64,000 nucleotides of DNA, taken from contig JAIBBI010000014.1 of assembly GCA_019694755.1 (NCBI GenBank), positions 1 to 64,000 on the forward strand. The letters run 5' to 3'. This document shows, piece by piece, positions 46,136 through 55,100 of this stretch. The DNA comes from Gemmataceae bacterium. GTDB lineage: Bacteria; Planctomycetota; Planctomycetia; Gemmatales; Gemmataceae. Every line of letters begins with the position of its first letter. Within the stretch, counting starts at the first letter, position 1. A program made the translations under genes and the position numbers. The notes under the pieces are model-generated. The model was given only the letters and a program-made list of their open reading frames with translations. It did no database searches and had not been told where the DNA came from.

Positions 46136-47170
46136 ATGAGTAACTCCAATCCACTCGAGATGCATGGCATCGAGTTCGCCGAGTTCTGCGGTGGCAATTG
46201 CGACGACCTCGAGCGCCTGTTTCTGAGTTTTGGCTTCTCGAAAACCCACCGCCACCCCACGAAGGCCATTGAGCATTTCCGTCAGAACGACATTCACTTT
46301 CTGCTGAACCGCGAACGAGCAGGCTTTTCGGCCGAGTTCGGCAAACGGCACGGGCCGTCCATCTGTTCGATGGGCTGGCGGGTGGCTGATGCCGGGTTTG
46401 CCTTGACTGAAGCGGTTCGCCGCGGCGCCCGCCAGGCCGACGACGCCCACCGGGATCTGCCGTACCCCGCAATCTACGGAATCGGAGAAAGCCTCATTTA
46501 CTTCATTGATCGATTCGGAGCGAAAGGCGACATCTACTCCCGGGACTTTGCTCCGCTCACGCCACCGGTCGCACGGCCGGAAAAGGGATTCCTGGCCATC
46601 GATCATCTCACCAACAACGTCCCGGCCGGCACCATGAAACAGTGGGCCGACTTCTACAAAGGTGTCTTCGGATTCACCGAAGTCCGGTACTTCGACATTA
46701 AAGGGGTCAAGACGGGGCTGACCTCGTACGCCCTGCGATCGCCGGACGGCAGTTTCTGCATCCCCATTAACGAACCGAAATCCGACAAAGACCAGATCGC
46801 CGAATACCTGCGCGAGTACAGCGGCCCGGGCGTCCAGCATCTGGCATTCTCGACCAATGACATTCTTGCTTCGCTAGACGCCCTCCAGGGATCGAACATC
46901 GAGACTCTGGCGATCGACGCCGACTATTACGAAGCGGCCCGTCAGCGCGTTCCGCAGGTCGTCGAAGACTGGGCCCGAATCCAGAAGCACCAGGTCCTCG
47001 TCGACGGCGATCCGGACGGCTACCTGTTGCAGATCTTCACCAAGAACATCATTGGGCCGATCTTCATCGAGATCATCCAGCGAAAAAACAACCTGGGGTT
47101 CGGCGAAGGCAACTTCACGGCGCTGTTCCGGTCGATCGAAAAGGACCAGGAGCGTCGCGGCGTGATCTGA
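46136..47170 (+). CDS. hppD: 4-Hydroxyphenylpyruvate dioxygenase
   Basis: 344 residues with two VOC modules. The C-terminal one carries the iron ligands H157 (IDHLTNN), H235 (VQHLAFST) and E312 (IFIEIIQRK), and the C-terminal GFGEGNFTALFRSIE helix that closes the active site. It converts 4-hydroxyphenylpyruvate to homogentisate in tyrosine breakdown. The window has no homogentisate dioxygenase or fumarylacetoacetase, so the rest of the pathway is elsewhere. Another VOC gene starts 11 bases later. A poor ribosome site (G-run) precedes the ATG. Confidence 0.95.
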   Translation: MSNSNPLEMHGIEFAEFCGGNCDDLERLFLSFGFSKTHRHPTKAIEHFRQNDIHFLLNRERAGFSAEFGKRHGPSICSMGWRVADAGFALTEAVRRGARQADDAHRDLPYPAIYGIGESLIYFIDRFGAKGDIYSRDFAPLTPPVARPEKGFLAIDHLTNNVPAGTMKQWADFYKGVFGFTEVRYFDIKGVKTGLTSYALRSPDGSFCIPINEPKSDKDQIAEYLREYSGPGVQHLAFSTNDILASLDALQGSNIETLAIDADYYEAARQRVPQVVEDWARIQKHQVLVDGDPDGYLLQIFTKNIIGPIFIEIIQRKNNLGFGEGNFTALFRSIEKDQERRGVI

Positions 47171-47181
47171 TCGGGGGCCGT

Positions 47182-47721
47182 ATGCTGATCGAGCGCATCC
47201 ACCACGTCGCGTACCGCTGCAACGACGCGCGGGAAACCGTCCACTTCTACCGCGACTTGCTGGAGATGGAGTTTCTACTGGCAATCTCCGAAGACCGGGT
47301 GCCTTCGACCAAGGAACCCGACCCGTACATGCATGTATTTCTCGATGCCGGGCAGGGCAACGTCCTGGCGTTTTTTGAACTGCCGAACTCACCGGCCATG
47401 GGTCGGGATCCGAATACTCCGAACTGGGTACAGCACATCGCATTCAAAGTCAGGGATGTCGCGACCCTGAATAAAGTCCGCCAGCGGTTGCAGGATCGCG
47501 GCATCGAGGTCGTCGGCCCCACCAATCACGAACTTTTCCAATCGATCTACTTCTTCGACCCGAACGGGCACCGCATCGAATTGGCCGCAGACACCACGAC
47601 GCCGGAGGCGCTGGCTCAACTCAAGAGCATTGCCGACCAGATGCTCGACGACTGGACCCGCAGCAAGCGGACGGTGCGGCACGCCGCCTGGCTCCACGAA
47701 AAGGAACTGGGAGCCGGCTGA
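47182..47721 (+). CDS. VOC-family metalloenzyme, glyoxalase-like
   Basis: 179 residues with one VOC domain (1-140) and a short helical tail. All four metal positions of the glyoxalase I type are present: H8 (IHHVAYR), E66 (FFELP), H85 (VQHIAFKV) and E133 (HRIELAAD). Such 2-His/2-Glu sites serve lyases, epimerases and dioxygenases. Placed 11 bases behind hppD it is very probably co-transcribed, and may act on a related aromatic or keto compound (inference). Function cannot be fixed from sequence. Confidence 0.82.
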   Translation: MLIERIHHVAYRCNDARETVHFYRDLLEMEFLLAISEDRVPSTKEPDPYMHVFLDAGQGNVLAFFELPNSPAMGRDPNTPNWVQHIAFKVRDVATLNKVRQRLQDRGIEVVGPTNHELFQSIYFFDPNGHRIELAADTTTPEALAQLKSIADQMLDDWTRSKRTVRHAAWLHEKELGAG

Positions 47722-47866
47722 ATCGAGCCGACACACCAATGGCCGGAACGGTTTGGCGGTCCGGAAATCGCGAATATCAGGCGACCGGTTGCCGGCAGTG
47801 CGGGGCCAGCGTAGTAAGCCCTCTGTCTCCCGATCTGCACAATTCTCCCTCTGGAGCGGCACGAAC

Positions 47867-49036
47867 ATGCGAACTTTCGTTGGCCTCGTGATGGCGGGTG
47901 CACTCGCCTTCTGCGTCGGGGCGCAGGATCCCGACACCGCAAAGAAGAAAGCGGATGAACCGAAGAAGAAGGAAGTCCGCAAGGCCCCCGAAATCACCCT
48001 CAAGGTCGGCGACGCGGCCCCCGCGATCAAAGCCGACAAGTGGATGCAGTGTCCCGAGATCAAGGAACTCCGGGCCGGCAACGTCTACGTCATGGAGTTC
48101 TGGGCGACTTGGTGCGGGCCGTGCATCGTCATGATGCCGCACCTGTCGGAACTGCATGAGCAGTACAAGAACAAGGGCGTCACTATTATCGGGTACACGG
48201 CAAAGGACCCGAACAACTCCGAGAAGAAGGTTGACGATTTCATCAAGAAGCGCGGCGAGAAGCTGGGCTACGGGTTCGCCTACTCCGACAACCGCGACAC
48301 GTACGACGCCTGGATGCGGGCGGCCGGGCAGAATGGCATTCCCTGCTCCTTTGTCGTGGGCAAGGACGGCAAGATCGCCTACATCGGCCACCCGATGTTC
48401 CTCGACGCGGTCCTGCCCCGGGTGGTCTCGGGCGCCTGGAAGCTGCCGGAAGACCTGGAACGCATCGAAGTGATTAAGAAGGAATACTCGGAAGCCTCGC
48501 GGGCCCTGGCCGGTGCGGACGCGGAAGAGGGGCTGAAGAAGTTCGACGAGTTCCTGTCGAAGTACCCGGAAATGGGAAAGATCCCCTACGCGCAGGGCCC
48601 CCGCCTTCGGGCCATGATCAAGGCCGACAAGAAGGATGAAGCCAAGGCGTTCGCGACGAAGCTGATCGCCAGCGCGGCCAAGGCCGACGACGAAGGAATG
48701 ATCAACACCGTCGCCAGCACTCTGATCGGCCCGGGAGCCAAGGATAACCCTGAGCTGGTGAAGCTGGCCCGTGACGCCGCGGACAAGCTGGTAAAAATGG
48801 TGGGCGACAGCGACCCCCGCGGGCAGATGACGCTTGCGCTCGTGCTCTTCGCCGACGGCGACAAGGACAAGGCCAAGACCGTCGCCGAGAAGGCGGTTGA
48901 ATTGGCCCCTGAAAATGCCCGCGAATTCTACAAAGACCGCCTCGCCGACGTGCTCGGCATCGAGCGGAAGGCCAAGCTGAAGGCGGTTCCGATCACGCCA
49001 CCGAAGAAGGCCGAGAAGCGGGGCGACGGCAACTGA
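47867..49036 (+). CDS. Exported TlpA/ResA-like thioredoxin protein
   Basis: 389 residues from the ATG at 47867. A signal peptide (MRTFVGLVMAGALAFCVGAQ) is followed by a Lys-rich linker. The thioredoxin/AhpC-TSA domain (about 43-195) has active site W82-C-G-P-C86 and the cis-Pro region GIPCSFVVGKDGK. The C-terminal half (about 200-389) is helical and Lys/Ala-rich, like TPR-type repeats, and ends in a basic tail. It should exchange disulphides outside the cytoplasm. It is complete and stands alone; the ECF gene follows after 34 bases. Confidence 0.86.
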   Translation: MRTFVGLVMAGALAFCVGAQDPDTAKKKADEPKKKEVRKAPEITLKVGDAAPAIKADKWMQCPEIKELRAGNVYVMEFWATWCGPCIVMMPHLSELHEQYKNKGVTIIGYTAKDPNNSEKKVDDFIKKRGEKLGYGFAYSDNRDTYDAWMRAAGQNGIPCSFVVGKDGKIAYIGHPMFLDAVLPRVVSGAWKLPEDLERIEVIKKEYSEASRALAGADAEEGLKKFDEFLSKYPEMGKIPYAQGPRLRAMIKADKKDEAKAFATKLIASAAKADDEGMINTVASTLIGPGAKDNPELVKLARDAADKLVKMVGDSDPRGQMTLALVLFADGDKDKAKTVAEKAVELAPENAREFYKDRLADVLGIERKAKLKAVPITPPKKAEKRGDGN

Positions 49037-49070
49037 GCCCGACCCGAGACGGGTCGGCTATCATTCCAGT

Positions 49071-49637
49071 ATGTCCGATGTGACACAACTCATCGAGGCC
49101 GCGGCTGCCGGTGACCGGCAGGCCGCGGCCGACTTGCTTCCACTCGTGTACGACGAGTTGCGCAAGCTGGCCGCGGGGCAGATGTCGCGCGAGAAGCCGG
49201 GCCAGACGCTGAGCGCGACTGCTTTGGTTCATGAGGCGTACCTTCGGCTGATCGGCCCCGCCGATTCGCCGGACAGCGATTTTGCGAATCGCCGACACTT
49301 CTTCGCGGCGGCCGCCGAGGCGATGCGGCGGATCCTCGTCGATCGGGCCCGTGCCCGCCAGGCACAGAAACGCGGCGGCGACGGGAAGCGACTGCCGATC
49401 GATCTCGACATGCTCGGCGGACAGTATTCCGATGCCGAGATCATCGACACCGATTCCGTCGTCGACGCCCTCGCGGCCGAGGATCCCGACGCCGCGGAAT
49501 TGGTCCGGCTTCACGTTTTTGTCGGCCTTTCCGTCGAGGAGGCCGGGCAGGCGCTCGGCATGGGGAGATCGACAGCGTACCGCAACTGGGACTTCGCCCG
49601 CGCCTGGCTCCGCGATGCCGTGAAACGATGGGAATGA
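49071..49637 (+). CDS. ECF-type RNA polymerase sigma factor (Sigma70_ECF/TIGR02999-like)
   Basis: 188 residues. Region 2 has LLPLVYDELRKLAAGQMSRE and ATALVHEAYLRLIG, with the RRHFFAAAAEAMRRILVDRARA segment typical of the planctomycete-rich PF07638 class. Region 4 has LSVEEAGQALGMGRSTAYRNWDFARAWL. It directs RNA polymerase to promoters I cannot name. No anti-sigma factor is adjacent. Instead a Ser/Thr kinase gene follows 67 bases later, a pairing repeated in planctomycetes where kinase signalling is thought to replace the anti-sigma factor. Confidence 0.9.
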   Translation: MSDVTQLIEAAAAGDRQAAADLLPLVYDELRKLAAGQMSREKPGQTLSATALVHEAYLRLIGPADSPDSDFANRRHFFAAAAEAMRRILVDRARARQAQKRGGDGKRLPIDLDMLGGQYSDAEIIDTDSVVDALAAEDPDAAELVRLHVFVGLSVEEAGQALGMGRSTAYRNWDFARAWLRDAVKRWE

Positions 49638-49704
49638 CCCGCCCCGGGACGAATCCCCGCCCGAATCCGCATGGAAGAGAGACACGGTTTTCCGGAGGAC
49701 GGCC

Positions 49705-52700
49705 ATGGCCGCCGACCCGCGGCGCGTGAAGCAGATCTACCTGGCCGTTTCCGACGCGCCGGCCGACGAGCAAGAAGCGATCCTGAGCCGCGAGTGCGCC
49801 GGCGATCCCGCGCTCCGCGGTCGCGTGGAAGCGCTGCTCCGCGCCCGCGACGCCTCCGGCAGCTTCCTCGCTTCACCGGCGGCGACCACGGCCAGCCCGC
49901 CCGGGCGGGACAGGTCGCCTGGCGGACCGCCGGCCCACGAATCCGGCGACGTCATTGCCGGGCGGTACACACTCACCCGCCGCATCGGCGAAGGTGGAAT
50001 GGGCGAGGTCTGGGCCGCCCAGCAATCGGAGCCGGTGAAACGGCAGGTTGCCCTCAAGCTGATCCGCGCGGGCATGGGCAGCCGGGCGGTGTTACAGCGG
50101 TTCGAAGCCGAGCGGCAGGCCCTCGCCCTCATGGACCATCCGAACATCGCCCGGGTCCTCGACGGCGGCATGACCGGGCAAAGCCGGCCGTTCTTCGTGA
50201 TGGAGCTGGTCGACGGCCTGCCCCTCAACGCATTCTGCGACGACGCCCAGCTGAATATCCGAACCCGACTCGAGTTGTTCGTCGCCATCTGCCAGGCGGT
50301 GCAGCATGCGCACCAGAAGGGGATCGTTCACCGCGATATCAAACCGGCCAACGTCCTTGTGGCGATGGTCGACGGCCGACCAGTGCCGAAGGTAATCGAC
50401 TTCGGAGTGGCCAAGGCGATCGGCTTCGACCTGACGGAACAGACGATGGCCACCCAGCACGGCACTGTCGTCGGCACGCTGGAGTACATGTCGCCCGAGC
50501 AGGCGGGCCTCAGCGATGAATTCGTCGACACCCGCACCGACATCTATTCGCTGGGCGTCGTGCTGTACGAATTGCTGACCGGCCTTCGGCCGATCGACGG
50601 AGCCCGGCTGAATCGGGCCGCACTCGGCGAGATGCTCCGCATCATTCAACACGAGGAGCCGTCCAAGCCGAGTACGCGATTGTCGACGAACGAGTCGCTT
50701 CCGTCGCTCGCGGCCGTCCGGCAGACCGACCCGCGAACGCTGACGGCGATGCTCCGCGGCGAACTCGACTGGGTCGTGATGAAGTGTCTGGAGAAACAGC
50801 GCGACCGGCGGTATGAGACGGCCAACGGCCTCGCCCGGGACGTTCAGCGGTACTTGTCGAACGAACCAGTCGAGGCTCGACCCGCGAGTGCGGGCTACCG
50901 TGTCCGCAAGTTCCTTCAGCGAAACAAAGTTCCAGCTCTGGCTGCGGGGCTGATCCTGCTCACGCTGGTCGGTGGATTGGTCGGCACGTCAATCGGACTG
51001 TACCGGGCGGAGCGGGCCCGGGCGGCCGAACAACGGCAACTGGCCCGAGCGGAGGGTATTGCCGCGTTCATGAAGGCGACACTTGGCGGAGCAGGCCCGG
51101 CCGTCGCCAAGGGCCGAGACAGCAAGCTGCTCAAAGATCTGATGGACGATGCCGCCCGGCGTATTGCCGAAGGGAGGCTTGAGGGCGATCCGGAAGCTGA
51201 AGCCGAGCTGCGGCGGACGATCGGAAATGTGTACGAATCACTCGGCGAACATGGCGCGGCGGAGGAGCAATTGCGCAAGGCCGGTACTCTGATTGCTGCA
51301 AAGTTCGGCCCGGATAGCGAGCGCGGAGACGAGGCACAGGTCGATCTCGCGCTCTGCCTCCATCACAGCGGACAATACGGCGAAGCGCATGCCACCGCGA
51401 CGCGAGTGGTGTCAAATGCCGGGAAGCGGGGCAAGCCGGACACCGAGTGGGTGGCGGCCGCGCTCGATATCATCGGTCACACTGAGTACAACCGCTCCGG
51501 CGGCAACCTGGATGCCGCGGAAAAGGCCCATCGCCGCGCGCTGGAGATCCGACGCGGCATTTACCCGTCCGGGACGATCGCCATCGGCAGAAGCCTGAAT
51601 TCGATCGGGTTTGTCTTGCGGGAGCAGGGCCGACATTCGGACGCCGAGCCGATCTGCAAGGAGGCGCTGGACATTCACCGCAGAAACTTCGGTCCGTTGC
51701 ACCCGGAGACGATCTCCGCGGCGTGCAACCTGTGCGACTGCCTCGACGTGATGGGCAGACTCGACGACGCCGAAACGCTGATCCGCCCCGTCCTGGCCGA
51801 CGCGGAGAAACTCCTCGGCCCGAATCATGCCGGATACGCAGACGTGTTGTGGCGGCTGGGCGTAATACTTGCGAAGAGGGAAGACGGTGCCGGGGCGTTG
51901 CCGTTGGACGAGCGATGTCTGGAGATTCGCCGGAAGGTTTACCCCGGCCCCCACCGCGACGTCGCCAGTGCGATAGCGTCGGTGGGTCGGGACAAGAGCA
52001 AACTGGGCGACCATACCGGCGCGGAGGCGATGTATCGCGAGTCGCTCGAAATGAGGCGGAGTCTTTTTCCCGCGGGATCACCAGCCATCGCGTCCAGCCT
52101 CGACGACCTCGGCCATTGCCAACTCGCCCTGGGCCGCACGGCCGAAGCCGTGAAAACACTAACCGATGCCATTGAAATTCGGCGAGCGACACGGGCCGGT
52201 ACTCTGGAACTCGCCAATTCAATCAACGGACTTGCCGTGGCCCGGGAACGGCTCAATGAACTCGATCCTGCCATCGACCTGTACCGGGAGGCGATCGATC
52301 TGGCGACGAAAAACCTCGGTCCGGATCACATCGATGTCGCGATGTATCTGTCGCGCGTCGGTGCGGCGCAGTTCCGCAAGGGGCAGAAGCCGGAGGCCGA
52401 GCAGACGCTGCGGAATGCCGTCACCATCGCCCGCAAGACAAGCCCTGCAAACACCAAAACTCTCGGTTGTCTCGGCAACCTTTCATTCGTCCTCGAGGAC
52501 CGTGGCAAACTCACCGACGCGGAGACGATACATCGGGAGTTTCTCGAAATTCAGAGCAGGATTTCCGGACCAAACAGCCCGCCCATGATGGCCGGGCTTG
52601 GTAGACTAGCGGCCAACCTTCAGAAGCAGAACCGTACGACCGACGCCGAGATCTGTTGGCGTGAATGCCTGGCATTGCGCGAGAAGTTCGAGCCCGATCA

Positions 52701-52953
52701 TTGGGCAACTTTTAACACGAAGTCGATCATCGGCGGATTGCTCATCGAGCAGAAGAAGTATGCCGAAGCCGAGCCGTTGCTGGTGTCCGGCTACGAGGGG
52801 CTGAAGAAGCGGGCGGAGAAAATCCCCCCGGCGAACCGGGTCGGTCTCGGAAAGGCTGTCGAGCGACTTGTGAGACTGTACGACGAGACCGGCCGGCCCG
52901 AGGAGTCGGCCAAATGGCGGGCCGAACAGGGCACCATGAAGCCTTCAAAGTGA
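49705..52953 (+). CDS. Membrane Ser/Thr protein kinase with TPR repeats
   Basis: 1082 residues with a strong ribosome site (GGAGGAC). The Hanks-type kinase domain (about 86-385) has GEGGMG (95-100), the ATP lysine K118 (VALK), HRD (209-211, HRDIKPAN), DFG (232-234) and SPE (263-265), all intact. One membrane helix lies at about 409-432. The outer part (about 450-1080) is built of some twelve TPRs of the kinesin-light-chain type, e.g. HRRALEIRRGIYP and YRESLEMRRSLFPAG. It phosphorylates Ser/Thr inside and probably senses protein ligands outside. The ECF sigma factor upstream is its likely target (family knowledge plus context). Confidence 0.93.
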   Translation: MAADPRRVKQIYLAVSDAPADEQEAILSRECAGDPALRGRVEALLRARDASGSFLASPAATTASPPGRDRSPGGPPAHESGDVIAGRYTLTRRIGEGGMGEVWAAQQSEPVKRQVALKLIRAGMGSRAVLQRFEAERQALALMDHPNIARVLDGGMTGQSRPFFVMELVDGLPLNAFCDDAQLNIRTRLELFVAICQAVQHAHQKGIVHRDIKPANVLVAMVDGRPVPKVIDFGVAKAIGFDLTEQTMATQHGTVVGTLEYMSPEQAGLSDEFVDTRTDIYSLGVVLYELLTGLRPIDGARLNRAALGEMLRIIQHEEPSKPSTRLSTNESLPSLAAVRQTDPRTLTAMLRGELDWVVMKCLEKQRDRRYETANGLARDVQRYLSNEPVEARPASAGYRVRKFLQRNKVPALAAGLILLTLVGGLVGTSIGLYRAERARAAEQRQLARAEGIAAFMKATLGGAGPAVAKGRDSKLLKDLMDDAARRIAEGRLEGDPEAEAELRRTIGNVYESLGEHGAAEEQLRKAGTLIAAKFGPDSERGDEAQVDLALCLHHSGQYGEAHATATRVVSNAGKRGKPDTEWVAAALDIIGHTEYNRSGGNLDAAEKAHRRALEIRRGIYPSGTIAIGRSLNSIGFVLREQGRHSDAEPICKEALDIHRRNFGPLHPETISAACNLCDCLDVMGRLDDAETLIRPVLADAEKLLGPNHAGYADVLWRLGVILAKREDGAGALPLDERCLEIRRKVYPGPHRDVASAIASVGRDKSKLGDHTGAEAMYRESLEMRRSLFPAGSPAIASSLDDLGHCQLALGRTAEAVKTLTDAIEIRRATRAGTLELANSINGLAVARERLNELDPAIDLYREAIDLATKNLGPDHIDVAMYLSRVGAAQFRKGQKPEAEQTLRNAVTIARKTSPANTKTLGCLGNLSFVLEDRGKLTDAETIHREFLEIQSRISGPNSPPMMAGLGRLAANLQKQNRTTDAEICWRECLALREKFEPDHWATFNTKSIIGGLLIEQKKYAEAEPLLVSGYEGLKKRAEKIPPANRVGLGKAVERLVRLYDETGRPEESAKWRAEQGTMKPSK

Positions 52954-53196
52954 TTCGCGTCGCTTCCGGCCAGTCACAATACTCACTCCGATCATGAAGG
53001 TTGTCCACGCGGGCTTTTCGGAACTGAGCGCGCTTCATTGCCATGTTTCTGACTCGAAGCGCAACCACAGTGTTGCTACACTCACGGAAAATCGAGGGAC
53101 CGCTGCAATACGATCGGGGCACGTCGTGTCCCGGTGATCCCCGCCCGCATCGACATCGACGGAACCGCACCACAATTGCTCACTTCGAGGCCGGAA

Positions 53197-53523
53197 ATGC
53201 TTGCCGTGCTGGAACTATGGGACTTTGTCTGGATCGCGCTCATCGTCAGCCTGCTGGCGGGCGGATCGACGGCAATTCGGCAATTCAGCCGGGCCGACGC
53301 ACGCAGACTCATGCGCATCGAATCCAAAGTCGACATGTTGCTGAAGCACGCCGGGCTCGAATTCACCAGGCCGGCCGACGGTACGCTGTCGGACGAAGTG
53401 AAAGCCCTGGCCATGAATCCCGCGAAGAAGATCGCGGCGATCAAGCTTTATCGCGAACAGACGGGCGTCGGCCTGGCAGAAGCGAAAGAGGCGATCGAGC
53501 GGTTTACCGGCGAGATCGAATAG
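53197..53523 (+). CDS. Membrane-anchored ribosomal L7/L12 C-domain-like protein
   Basis: 108 residues from the ATG at 53197, which has GAGG 6 bases upstream; an earlier ATG 21 codons up would place a polar stretch before the helix. Residues about 8-24 form a membrane helix (VWIALIVSLLAGG). A coiled-coil-like segment (SRADARRLMRIESKVDMLLKHAG) and then KKIAAIKLYREQTGVGLAEAKEAIE (about 77-101) follow; the latter matches the helix-turn-helix of the L7/L12 C-terminal domain. Such proteins recur next to other genes in bacteria without a known function. It ends 8 bases from the convergent Ig-like gene. Confidence 0.75.
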   Translation: MLAVLELWDFVWIALIVSLLAGGSTAIRQFSRADARRLMRIESKVDMLLKHAGLEFTRPADGTLSDEVKALAMNPAKKIAAIKLYREQTGVGLAEAKEAIERFTGEIE

Positions 53524-53531
53524 GTGTCGGG

Positions 53532-54959
53532 CTACGGCTTCTTGTCGAGTGGGCGGACGTCGTCGAGTTCGGCACGTGGCCGATTGAGGTCCACGGTCAC
53601 GAGTTGCGGATGCGTGGCCGAGCCGATGTTTTTCGCCTTGTCCACCGCCTGGGCCCGAACATAGAACTGGAACGGCCCGGCATCCGGTACGGCCCAGACG
53701 TATCGCCCCTTCGAGTCGAGGTCGCCGATGATCGGCTCCCAGTCGGCCCCGTCGCGGGTTTTGCACCAGAGCAACGTCACCGGTCGGTCGCCCAGGTTCT
53801 TGTCCTTCGACGTCCACTCGATCGTGACATTGCGAACATCCTGGGCCGAACCCGGAAACACGTTGACCGTGACTTCCGGTTTGGTGGTGTCGACCTCCAC
53901 CAACTTGCGCGGCGGATCGCCGGGTTTCGGGTCGGGGTCGCCGATACCGACACCCGAGCGGACCACGACAGTGAAGCCGTAGAGCCCTTCGCCTGGTGCG
54001 GCATAGCTGAAGAGTTTGCTGATCGTTTCGCCGTCCCCCGGCGTCGCGGGTAGCGAGGCGTTGTCGTCGGAGCCCCGCGGGATCTTCTGCCAATGCCGAC
54101 CCTGATCGCGAGTCACCCAAAGTTCCATGACGGGGACGCCCGACACGCCGACGTTGGAGATGCGAAAGGGAATCGCGAGCTGAGTCGTGTTGATGTAATT
54201 GATTCCGGGCCGGCCCGGGTTGGTCGCAGGTTGGTTATTGCCCCCGGGCGACGACGGCGGGGGCGGCAAATCGGACGCACCGGAGTTATTGCTCGTGGCC
54301 GCGGCATTGCCCCCGCCCGGGCTCAACGACAGCGTCGCTTCGGCCTCGTTCCCGGCAAGGTCGGCGACGCGCAGCCGGACTTCGATGCGCGGCGCGGTCG
54401 TGAGTTGGAAGAACTGCGTTCCGGTGGGCTCGGCCCGGACAACCTGCGGCACCCAGTCGGAAACGCCGGGCACGCGATACTCGAAGGCGAATCGGTTCTT
54501 GTCCAGATTCTCTTCGCGAATGTCCCATTCGACGCCGACCTTGCTGGCTTCGGTTTGAGTGAGTGCTCGGAGCTGAATCAGCGGAGCGCGCCGGTCGAGG
54601 TGAACGACGAGGCCGGGCTGAAGTTGCTCGACCGACGGCGGGCTGGCGGTACCTGCCTGGTCGATGGAGCGGACGGCAAACCAGTACGCACCGTCGCTGG
54701 GGGCGCTGTAGCGGAAACGGTTGTCTTCCTTACGCCCGCTGATCTGCTGCTGGGTGACGTAGGTCCATGTCCTGCCCCGGTCCGTGGAGACGTATAACTC
54801 GACATCGCGGACGCGGGAACCGAGCACGCTGGACGAGAACGGGATCGAGAGACCGGGGAGCTTCGTGTGAAACTCCGGGACGCCGGCGGGCGGCTGCTGG
54901 GCCCGCGCACCGGACGCGGCGGCGAGCAGCATGCCGAGAGCGACGGCGCGGGTCAACAT
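53532..54959 (-). CDS. Exported Ig/FN3-like beta-sandwich protein
   Basis: 475 residues from the ATG at 54959 with a good ribosome site (GGGAGGAG). Signal peptide: MLTRAVALGMLLAAASGARA. Four or five beta-sandwich modules follow, recognised by repeated DVELYVSTDRGRTWTYVTQQ, PVMELWVTRDQGRHWQKIPR and VTIEWTSKDKNLGDRPVTLLW, with a Gly/Asn/Pro-rich linker near 220-255. The STDRG-x-TW pattern is like BNR/sialidase-type repeats, but no catalytic set is visible. Similar exported proteins are common in planctomycetes. Function unknown. Confidence 0.75.
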   Translation of the reverse strand: MLTRAVALGMLLAAASGARAQQPPAGVPEFHTKLPGLSIPFSSSVLGSRVRDVELYVSTDRGRTWTYVTQQQISGRKEDNRFRYSAPSDGAYWFAVRSIDQAGTASPPSVEQLQPGLVVHLDRRAPLIQLRALTQTEASKVGVEWDIREENLDKNRFAFEYRVPGVSDWVPQVVRAEPTGTQFFQLTTAPRIEVRLRVADLAGNEAEATLSLSPGGGNAAATSNNSGASDLPPPPSSPGGNNQPATNPGRPGINYINTTQLAIPFRISNVGVSGVPVMELWVTRDQGRHWQKIPRGSDDNASLPATPGDGETISKLFSYAAPGEGLYGFTVVVRSGVGIGDPDPKPGDPPRKLVEVDTTKPEVTVNVFPGSAQDVRNVTIEWTSKDKNLGDRPVTLLWCKTRDGADWEPIIGDLDSKGRYVWAVPDAGPFQFYVRAQAVDKAKNIGSATHPQLVTVDLNRPRAELDDVRPLDKKP

Positions 54960-55100
54960 CGCGGACGCTCCTCCCTGCTGTCCGCGCGATCCCCCGGCCG
55001 GCGGCGCGGACTCCGACCGGCATGCTTGTCATCGAATCAACAGGCCGGAGAACTTCAGCAAAACCGGCAACGCGGCGAACCTGCGCCGTTTCGCCAGTCG

